28,443 nt of DNA from positions 1-28,443 of the IMG/VR virus record IMGVR_UViG_3300028025_003129; one strand, written 5' to 3'. The notes beneath the pieces are model-generated. The model saw only the letters and a program-made list of their open reading frames with translations. It was not told where the DNA came from and made no database searches. This stretch comes from a virus. A program made the translations under genes and the position numbers. Shown in pieces: positions 22,212 through 28,443 of this stretch. Every line of letters begins with the position of its first letter. Positions within the stretch are counted from its first letter, which is position 1.

Positions 22212-23147
22212 ATGGCTAATATTTTAAAAAGACCAATGTTTAGAAGAGGTGGATCAGCTGCTTATAATGTTGGTATTACTTCAGGATTAGAACCTAGACA
22301 AAATTATCAAGTTGGAAGATTAGTTACCGATGAAGGAGAATCTTATGAAGACTATCCATATGATACTGAAATAGATATGCAAGAAAATGTAAGCTACAAT
22401 ATTCCAAGTGGAGATGGTATTGTTTCAGCAATGAGGGAAATGAGTGCAGACGAAAAGACTTCAGGTATGACTTCTAATCAAACAATGGAAGCATATGCAG
22501 ATGCCGTTCAAAAAAGATTACAACCTACAGATAAAGAAAAAGTATTAGATTATTTAACAGCGTTTGGTGCAACAGGAGCAACAGACAATCCTGCAGCATT
22601 AAGAACATGGGGATCAGCTTTAGGAAAAGCTGCAGCTAATTATCAAAATATAGTAGCACCAAAAGAACAAGCTGCTAAAAAAGCAGGTGCAGATGTTTAT
22701 GCTTCTTTATTAAAAGGTTCTTTAACAAAAGAAAAATTATACCTATATCAACAACAAGCACAAGATTTAGCAAAAGTAAGAAACATTCCTTATAATGAAG
22801 CTTTAAAAATAGTATTAGCAAAAGAGTTAGGTGCTAAAGATAGATCAGAAGATATTATTGAAAAGATTGCACAAGGAAAAGTATCTTCAGGTATTGATTA
22901 TCCATCAGCAAGAGCCGAGGCAGAAATTGAATATAAAATAACAAGAGATCCAAAATACGCAGAACAAATTAAAGGAAGATTTAAAGGATCAATTAGTCCT
23001 AATAAATTTATGCCAGATGCAAATGGAAATTATATTCTTATGAATCCACAACAAAAAAGCAATATTAGAGTCAATGATGTGTTTGTAGATCCTAATACAA
23101 AAAAACTTTATTATTTTGACGGTAAAAAATTAGTTCCAACTAAATAA
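22212..23147 (+). CDS. Internal virion protein candidate
   Basis: This encodes 311 aa beginning 'MANILKRPMFRRGGSAAYNV' and 'GITSGLEPRQNYQVG', the conserved start of a protein that accompanies the Gln-rich internal candidate in marine phages. The middle ~100-260 is helical with 'YLTAFGATGATDNPAALRTW' and 'YQQQAQDLAKVRNIPYNEAL'; the end 'KKLYYFDGKKLVPTK' is beta-like. It starts 2 bases after the previous stop without an obvious ribosome site. No enzymatic motif is seen. Structural role is inferred from neighbours. Confidence 0.58.
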   Translation: MANILKRPMFRRGGSAAYNVGITSGLEPRQNYQVGRLVTDEGESYEDYPYDTEIDMQENVSYNIPSGDGIVSAMREMSADEKTSGMTSNQTMEAYADAVQKRLQPTDKEKVLDYLTAFGATGATDNPAALRTWGSALGKAAANYQNIVAPKEQAAKKAGADVYASLLKGSLTKEKLYLYQQQAQDLAKVRNIPYNEALKIVLAKELGAKDRSEDIIEKIAQGKVSSGIDYPSARAEAEIEYKITRDPKYAEQIKGRFKGSISPNKFMPDANGNYILMNPQQKSNIRVNDVFVDPNTKKLYYFDGKKLVPTK

Positions 23148-23158
23148 GGAGATCTGTA

Positions 23159-26100
23159 ATGGATGAAAGAGAAGATCTTCAAAACATAGAAGATAATATT
23201 GTTGCAGAAAATATTGATAGTTCATTAGAAGAACAAATTAAAACTCCTCCAATTGAAATAGAAGAAATTAAACAAGAACCATTTGTACCAGAATATAGTG
23301 AATTTCCTGTTGAACCGCTTCCAGAAGGTTTAACTTATAAATCACCTAAAAAAGAAGCACCTAAAAAAGTAATAGAAATTCCAAAAGGTCCTGTTGAAGT
23401 AACGGCCGATGGTTTTTATTTATTAGGTAAACTTGGTGAAAGACTTTATAAAAAAGCAACGGATCAAGAAGTAGAACCACAATCAAATTATAATATTTTA
23501 GAAACAGGGGCTGCTGGAATTATTAATGGTAATTTAAAAATGGCAAGAAAGTTTTTCTTTTCATTAACTGGAGAATTAGTTGATGCCATGAAACCAGAGG
23601 GTATTGCAGTAGATCAAGGAACTGCTGCTAAACTTGAAAAATATTTTGATGACTCTATATTTGGAAAAGTTCAAAAAGGAGCAGAAGAGATTGCGTATAC
23701 AGACGCAGTTGGAAGATTAAGTTCTGCCTTCACACAGTTATATGGAGGCGCGAAACTGGCAACGGGGACTGCATTAAAAGTTGCTGAAAAATCAAAAGCA
23801 ATTGCAAGTAAATATATAACTGCTGCTAGAGCAAATAGAATTGCTAAACCAAATGCAAATATGGTTAGTGCAATAGATAAAGCAAATAAATTAAATCGAC
23901 TTACAAGAACTCAAAAATATTTTGCAATAGGTATTGGAGGCGGTATTGGAGCAGGGTTAGTTGCTGATGGAGAAGAAATTGGAACACTTGGAGATTTTGA
24001 AATATTAGAAGAAGTATTTGGACAATTACCATCAAAATTAGATAGAGCTAAAAGAGAAGATGCCAAAGAAGAAGCTGTTAGAAATTTAACAAATAGATTT
24101 AAATTTGGTGCAGACACAGGGTTTTTAGGAGTAGTTACTTCTTATGGACTTGGAGCTATTGGAAGAAAATTATCTAAACAAGGGGAAGATTTAACTAGAA
24201 GTAATGACAAGTTAGATCAATGGATAGATAAATTTGCAGGTGCTTTTAGACCAAGGGGAAATAAACCTGAAAAATTATTTCAAGGAATCAAAGATGTAGA
24301 AGGTCAAATTAATTCAGGTCAAATTGTTGCTAAAGATTTAATATTAGATATTGATAAAACATTATTTAATATTGCAAAAGAAAGTGGAATTTCTTCAAAA
24401 ACTCCAGCGTTTAAAAGAATAGTAGGAAGAGTAGATGAATTATTAACTGCAGGTGATGATGTAGTTCAAAGTGGTAAAATAACTTTTAAAGGTTTTGATG
24501 CTAAAACAACGAAAGAATTTAGAGAATTTGGAAAAGAAGTTGGATTAACAAAAAATCAAACAGATAATGTTTTTTCAGATTTAATTAAAATTAGAAATGA
24601 ATTTAATGTTTTTAAAAATGCATTACTTACAAGTAAAAATTTAAACGTAGGTACAAAAGAATTTAATGACATAATGTCTAATAGACTAAAAAATATTTTT
24701 AGTTCTGAATATAAAATAGCAACCGATAGAAGTATCATTCCATTTTTAAATTATAAACCTTCTATTGATAATGTTAATGCTGTTAAAGGCACATTAGATA
24801 GATATGCTAAATCTAATAAAGTTAAACTAACTGATGCTGATTTAGATTTTATGGTAGATGATATTGTTAAAAATGTAAAAATAAATGAATTAACAAAAAC
24901 ACCTGAATTTCCTTTGACTAGATTAAGTATGTTAGACGATACTGCTACTCAATTAGTTAATATTGCAGATAACATAAAAGGTGGAAAATTTATTCCAAGT
25001 GAACTTATTAAAACACCTGCTGACTTAAGAAACCTTCAAAGATTATTTGGACAAAAAAGAGATGTAAGAAACACTATTATAAATACAATTAACGATTTAT
25101 CTAATTTAGTTGCTAAAGATAAATTTTATTCAAACGTTGATGAATTGAGCCAAGCCTTAATTAAAGAAGGAAAACCTGCAGTTGTATATCCAACAAGATT
25201 ACAAGCACTAAGAAACATTCCAAATCAAAATATTATAGCGGATAAAAACGGATTGCAAATTAAATCACCACTTGGTGAAGAAGCGTATACTAATCCTTTA
25301 AATGGAAAATTTACTTCGGTTGATTTTGCAGAGGCTTTAAAATTTGCTGAAAAAATACCTTTTGATAGTTTAACTAAAAATGCTTTGTATAGACATCTTA
25401 TTTTAGTTCCAAAAGGAATGACACAGATATCTAAAACAATATTAGGTCCTTTTACTCATACAAGAAACTTTGTAGGTTCTTCTATCTTTTCATTAGGAAC
25501 TGGAAATGCATTTAAAGACCCTAGAAAATTAGTCGCTAATTTTAAACAAGCATTCAATACAATACAACCTCAATTATTATCTAGAAATGCTCCAAAAGAT
25601 CAAGCTTTATATAAATTTTTATTAGAAGAAAACGTTGTTAGTTCTAGTGCTACAGCAAGGGATTTAGCTGGTGTACTAGATGATATTGGTAAAGGTGGAG
25701 ATGTTTACATGAGACTGTTTGGTAAATTTGGAAATGGTATGAAAAAAATTTATGAAAAAGCAGGGGATCTTTATGTTGCAGAAGATGATATTTGGAAAAT
25801 ATTTAATTTTTTAGGTGAATTTGATACTTATAAAAATGCATATAGTAACGCTGCAAAGTCAGGATTAATTAAATCTGTTCCAAGTGATTTACAAATTTCA
25901 AAAGAAGCTGCAAAAATTGTAAGAGATACTGTACCAAACTATGCTTATGTAGGTGATTTTATTCAAGCTGTAAGAAGAACTCCATTTGGAAATTTTATAG
26001 CATGGCCTGTATCAGTAGTAAGAGCAGGAGCAAATACAATAGAGTTATCTTTAAAAGAAATTGCAAATCCAATCTTAAGATCACAGGGATATAAAAGACT

Positions 26101-27376
26101 TGCTGCATTTGGAACTACAACGGCTGTAGTTGTTCCTACTCTATCAGAAATTGTAAGAAACCTGTATGGAATAACAAAAGATCAAGTTGCTGCTGCAAGA
26201 GTATTTGTTCCAGAATTTTCAAAAGAATCTGTTCTTTTTGTATATAGAGATGACAAAGGGGAATTAAAATATATAGATGGTAGTGGTGCATTTGTTTATG
26301 ACACATTTACAAATCCTGTAACATCTGTTCTTGCCGGTATTGATGAAAAAAGAGTATTTGATCCTAATTCTTCTACAATAAAAGGATTGTATGCAGGACT
26401 TGCTAAAGGTATTTCTAGATTTGCTTCTACATTTGTTGAACCATCTATTTATTACGGTGTAATGTTAGATTTACTTGCAAGAAATGGAGAGACAAAAGAT
26501 GGAAATAGAATATGGAATCCAGAAGCACCTCTTGGAGAAAAACTTAGTAAAGCAGCTGCACATGCAGTAGAAGCAACTGCACCTTTCTCATACCAACAAT
26601 TTAAAAGATTAGGTCAAGCGGCATTAGATGTTCCGGGAGCAAGGGGAGAAAAGTATGAAGTATCAGACGAGGTTGCAGGATTCTATGGACTTAGAGGAGT
26701 TAAATTAAATCCAATTGAAAAAATGGATTTTAAAATTAATGATTTTAAAAAAGACGTAAGGGAAACTAGAGCACTATTATCTTCTGAAGTTTTAAAAGGT
26801 GGTCAAATATCAAGAGACGATATTATAAGTAGATACATTACAGCCAATGAACAAAAATTTAAAGCTATGAAAAGAGCTAAACAAGTATTAGATGCCGCTG
26901 AATTATTAGGTGCAGATGAAAGAGAACTAGCGGCAAAGTATAAAGAAAGAGGAGAACTTAATGCGTTTAGTTATTTAAAAAGAGCTGAATTTAAACCATT
27001 TGATGTGAGTCCTTCTACTAGAGAAAAAATAATTAAACAAAGAGAAAAACTTGAAAGTGAGTTTAATGAACTAGAATTTTTAGCTCCATTAGATTCTGAC
27101 GTTATTAGAACTCTTAATGAAATAAAAAGAGATATGCTTAGAATGCCTTTAGATGGTAATTTTAAAGATTATATTGATCCTAAAAACTATTTATCTGGTG
27201 AAAGAAGCGAAGGACCTAGCAACGTGCAGCCTTTACCACCTCAGCCTATGCCCGATCAAAAAGTAGTGCAACAACCTCAACCTAGTGTAATGCAAAGTGG
27301 ATTGACACTTACTGAAAGTGCTTTATTAAATGAATCTGAAAAAGTTTTAAGATTAAAACAAAGAGGATTAGCATAA
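23159..27376 (+). CDS. 1405-aa giant internal virion / ejection protein
   Basis: This is the largest gene here. The first ~80 residues are acidic and Pro/Glu-rich. Residues ~253-272 hold a Gly/Ile-rich hydrophobic stretch ('YFAIGIGGGIGAGLVADGEE'), and a second hydrophobic stretch lies near 'AFGTTTAVVVPTLSEIV'. Between them are long helical sections with no Cys-rich or catalytic motif I can assign. The Pro/Gln-rich end 'PLPPQPMPDQKVVQQ' leads to 'LTESALLNESEKVLRLKQRG', a terminal motif shared by marine-phage internal proteins. Size, helices and location resemble the ejected inner-core protein of podoviruses (T7 gp16 is of similar length), but no lytic transglycosylase motif is visible. The ribosome site AAGGAG is clear. 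Confidence 0.58.
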   Translation: MDEREDLQNIEDNIVAENIDSSLEEQIKTPPIEIEEIKQEPFVPEYSEFPVEPLPEGLTYKSPKKEAPKKVIEIPKGPVEVTADGFYLLGKLGERLYKKATDQEVEPQSNYNILETGAAGIINGNLKMARKFFFSLTGELVDAMKPEGIAVDQGTAAKLEKYFDDSIFGKVQKGAEEIAYTDAVGRLSSAFTQLYGGAKLATGTALKVAEKSKAIASKYITAARANRIAKPNANMVSAIDKANKLNRLTRTQKYFAIGIGGGIGAGLVADGEEIGTLGDFEILEEVFGQLPSKLDRAKREDAKEEAVRNLTNRFKFGADTGFLGVVTSYGLGAIGRKLSKQGEDLTRSNDKLDQWIDKFAGAFRPRGNKPEKLFQGIKDVEGQINSGQIVAKDLILDIDKTLFNIAKESGISSKTPAFKRIVGRVDELLTAGDDVVQSGKITFKGFDAKTTKEFREFGKEVGLTKNQTDNVFSDLIKIRNEFNVFKNALLTSKNLNVGTKEFNDIMSNRLKNIFSSEYKIATDRSIIPFLNYKPSIDNVNAVKGTLDRYAKSNKVKLTDADLDFMVDDIVKNVKINELTKTPEFPLTRLSMLDDTATQLVNIADNIKGGKFIPSELIKTPADLRNLQRLFGQKRDVRNTIINTINDLSNLVAKDKFYSNVDELSQALIKEGKPAVVYPTRLQALRNIPNQNIIADKNGLQIKSPLGEEAYTNPLNGKFTSVDFAEALKFAEKIPFDSLTKNALYRHLILVPKGMTQISKTILGPFTHTRNFVGSSIFSLGTGNAFKDPRKLVANFKQAFNTIQPQLLSRNAPKDQALYKFLLEENVVSSSATARDLAGVLDDIGKGGDVYMRLFGKFGNGMKKIYEKAGDLYVAEDDIWKIFNFLGEFDTYKNAYSNAAKSGLIKSVPSDLQISKEAAKIVRDTVPNYAYVGDFIQAVRRTPFGNFIAWPVSVVRAGANTIELSLKEIANPILRSQGYKRLAAFGTTTAVVVPTLSEIVRNLYGITKDQVAAARVFVPEFSKESVLFVYRDDKGELKYIDGSGAFVYDTFTNPVTSVLAGIDEKRVFDPNSSTIKGLYAGLAKGISRFASTFVEPSIYYGVMLDLLARNGETKDGNRIWNPEAPLGEKLSKAAAHAVEATAPFSYQQFKRLGQAALDVPGARGEKYEVSDEVAGFYGLRGVKLNPIEKMDFKINDFKKDVRETRALLSSEVLKGGQISRDDIISRYITANEQKFKAMKRAKQVLDAAELLGADERELAAKYKERGELNAFSYLKRAEFKPFDVSPSTREKIIKQREKLESEFNELEFLAPLDSDVIRTLNEIKRDMLRMPLDGNFKDYIDPKNYLSGERSEGPSNVQPLPPQPMPDQKVVQQPQPSVMQSGLTLTESALLNESEKVLRLKQRGLA

Positions 27377-27597
27377 TGGCAAACGGTAAAGAACCAAAGA
27401 CAACAGGAGAACACATTATTGCTCTTTATGGTCATATAACAGGCGTAAAAAGAGACTTAAGAGAGTTAAGAGAAGAATCTTCACAGATGCATGAAAAGTT
27501 TGAAAGTAAATTTGATAAATTAACTTGGTGGATCATCGGGGGACTGGGATCAACTATAGCACTTCTACTCACACTAGCTTTTAATTTAATAAAATAA
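27376..27597 (+). CDS. Holin-like small membrane protein (XhlA-like layout)
   Basis: This encodes 73 aa. The N-terminal ~49 residues form a charged coiled-coil-like helix ('ITGVKRDLRELREESSQMHE'), followed by one C-terminal membrane segment (residues ~51-72, 'WWIIGGLGSTIALLLTLAF'). This is the layout of XhlA-type hemolysin/holin accessory proteins, and its position after the virion genes fits a lysis function. No endolysin gene is visible in the window, so the partner may lie elsewhere. It could instead be a membrane-anchored ejection or superinfection-related protein. It overlaps the preceding stop (TAATG). Confidence 0.58.
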   Translation: MANGKEPKTTGEHIIALYGHITGVKRDLRELREESSQMHEKFESKFDKLTWWIIGGLGSTIALLLTLAFNLIK

Positions 27598-27606
27598 ACT
27601 ATTGAT

Positions 27607-27626
27607 TATAGTTTTAAAAAACTATA
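27607..27626 (+). terminator. AT-rich inverted repeat before SpeD-like gene
   Basis: Arms TATAGTTTT (27607-27615) and AAAACTATA (27618-27626) are perfectly complementary around two bases. It sits in the 38-base gap before the next start, with no T-run after it. It may be a weak hairpin or operator. An overlapping promoter (TTGATT at 27603-27608, TATGAC at 27626-27631) is possible but weak. The following gene has no clear ribosome site. Confidence 0.35.
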
Positions 27627-27635
27627 TGACGCAGA

Positions 27636-28211
27636 ATGGAAAATAAAGTTTTAGTTCATAAACATTTAATCATCAGAGCAGAAGCTAAAAATCCCCCTGT
27701 GGATGAAACAATATTAACAGAGTGGTTTAAAAAATTTATAGAAGAAATTGGAATGAAAGTTATGATGGGTCCTTATGTTAAGTACTCTCATATGATAGGC
27801 AATCGTGGTATTACAGGAGCTGCAATTATTGAAACTTCTCATATAGTAATGCATGTTTGGGATGAACCTGACCCCGCCTTACTACAATTTGATGTTTACT
27901 CTTGTGGTGAATTTGATCCTGAAACAATATGTAATAAGATAAAGAAAGATTTTAATACTACTAAAATAGAATACAAGTTTTTAGACAGAGAAAATAACCT
28001 AAGTGAACTACATACTATAACTTATACTGATCCAATAGCTAAAAATTATGCAAATAAAGAAATAGAAATGAAAAATAATATATTAATGAAGAGTAGAAAA
28101 GAAGTTGAAATTAATGGTAATGGAACTTCAGGATATACTATTAAAGAAGGTATTCATAAAGGAACTGTTCTTGGACATATTTCAAGAGAAAAATCAGTAC
28201 TTGAAAATTAA
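27636..28211 (+). CDS. speD: S-adenosylmethionine decarboxylase-like pyruvoyl enzyme (SpeD/SpeH homologue)
   Basis: This encodes 191 aa. 'TGAAIIETSHIVMHVWDEPD' contains the self-cleavage Ser68, with H73 and C90 placed like Ser63, His68 and Cys83 of Thermotoga AdoMetDC (two inserted residues before Cys). 'FDVYSCGEFDPETI' completes the core. The residue before Ser68 is Thr67 instead of the usual Glu, with Glu66 one earlier. A C-terminal extension of about 65 residues ('MKNNILMKSRKEVEINGNGT' region) exceeds the usual ~120-130-aa bacterial length. AdoMetDC makes the aminopropyl donor for spermidine; some phage homologues are pyruvoyl ornithine or arginine decarboxylases, so polyamine metabolism is likely but the exact substrate is open. 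Probable auxiliary metabolic gene. Confidence 0.78.
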   Translation: MENKVLVHKHLIIRAEAKNPPVDETILTEWFKKFIEEIGMKVMMGPYVKYSHMIGNRGITGAAIIETSHIVMHVWDEPDPALLQFDVYSCGEFDPETICNKIKKDFNTTKIEYKFLDRENNLSELHTITYTDPIAKNYANKEIEMKNNILMKSRKEVEINGNGTSGYTIKEGIHKGTVLGHISREKSVLEN

Positions 28212-28286
28212 TAAATAATCTCTATATACATCGCAGGTTGCATCATGTGGATGGACCAATTAACTTGCTTAACAAAGGAGATAATT
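28212..28286 (+). other. Short spacer before hsp20
   Basis: This is a 75-base gap with a good AAAGGAG ribosome site near its right end. A less AT-rich patch ('cgcaggttgcatcatgtgg', about 28232-28250) stands out but matches no promoter or operator I recognise. Confidence 0.35.
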
Positions 28287-28443
28287 ATGACAAACCTAGA
28301 AGTTTTTAATAATTTAAGCAAACAATTATTCAATGGATCAACAAAGTTTTTTGATGATTCTTTTGAAAGTATTTTTGACACGTGGTCAAAAGCACAATCA
28401 TTTCCATTCTATAACGTAGTAAAATACTCAAAAGGTAAATATG
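28287..28443 (+). CDS. Hsp20-family small heat shock protein, N-terminal part (cut by window end)
   Basis: The frame runs from ATG at 28287, with AAAGGAG upstream, to the window edge without a stop. The 52 visible residues begin 'MTNLEVFNNLSKQLFNGSTK' and reach 'WSKAQSFPFYNVVKYSKGKY', matching the N-terminal arm and first strand of the alpha-crystallin domain (typical 'PPYNIIKxxxxxYxIEVAVAGF'). Phage Hsp20 proteins are common in marine phages and may help fold virion proteins or protect the host under stress. The conserved core lies outside the window, so this is a partial call. Confidence 0.68.
   Translation, partial: MTNLEVFNNLSKQLFNGSTKFFDDSFESIFDTWSKAQSFPFYNVVKYSKGKY

Noticed and set aside
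28212-28286. Promoter with TTGCAT (28238) and TAACTT (28261)
   Set aside because: The -10 match is poor (3 of 6) and AT-rich background gives similar matches readily.
1-28443. tRNA genes or phage attachment site
   Set aside because: Spacers are too short, no cloverleaf could be recognised, and no integrase is present.

Overview
This window is a contiguous piece of the late (virion-building) region of a tailed double-stranded DNA phage. Every convincing gene lies on the + strand, packed tightly with many stop/start overlaps of the TAATG or ATGA type. The DNA is AT-rich (roughly one third G+C by eye), with AT-ending codons. Protein signatures match those common in uncultured marine phages of SAR11/alphaproteobacteria and picocyanobacteria: six-blade kelch-like fibres, 'TGENAGTWG' fibre heads, 2OG-Fe(II) oxygenases, Hsp20 and an AdoMet-decarboxylase homologue. 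Two P22-like tail factors (gp4-like and gp10-like), large internal-virion-type proteins and no tape-measure gene suggest a short-tailed (podovirus-like) particle. The host assignment (AT-rich pelagic marine bacterium) is inference. Both ends are cut: the left edge lies inside the major capsid gene, the right edge inside an hsp20 gene. Portal, terminase and replication genes are not in the window.

Layout: (1) 3-2196, capsid protein, two small overlapping genes, then two small structural proteins thought to decorate the head; two strong hairpins and a 161-base untranslated stretch lie here. (2) 2207-5687, connector/tail genes: gp4-like factor, conserved marine-phage structural proteins, an adaptor-like protein and a WG-repeat protein preceded by an 8-codon minicistron. 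(3) 5755-9909, receptor-binding region: a tail-fibre protein and three paralogous kelch-like fibres, with a 97-aa gene carrying the strongest ribosome site seen. (4) 9948-13510, a conserved helical protein, four 2OG-Fe(II) oxygenase-like genes and a ParB-like gene in one overlapping string. (5) 13542-17397, gp10-like tail factor and further structural proteins, including a 58-aa gene. (6) 17394-19607, two glycosyltransferases and an HlyC-like lysine acyltransferase homologue. (7) 19607-27376, four large proteins probably carried inside the virion and ejected into the host. (8) 27376-end, holin-like protein, SpeD-like pyruvoyl decarboxylase homologue, and Hsp20.

The most interesting aspect is that modification-type enzymes (four oxygenases, two glycosyltransferases, one acyltransferase homologue) are embedded among fibre and tail genes and apparently co-transcribed with them. 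I suggest, as a hypothesis, a late-expressed modification module acting on virion proteins, DNA or the host surface. Two enzyme homologues have altered key residues: the HlyC-like protein lacks the catalytic histidine, and the SpeD-like protein has Thr where Glu precedes the self-cleaved Ser. Family assignments come from recognising sequence motifs without database searches.
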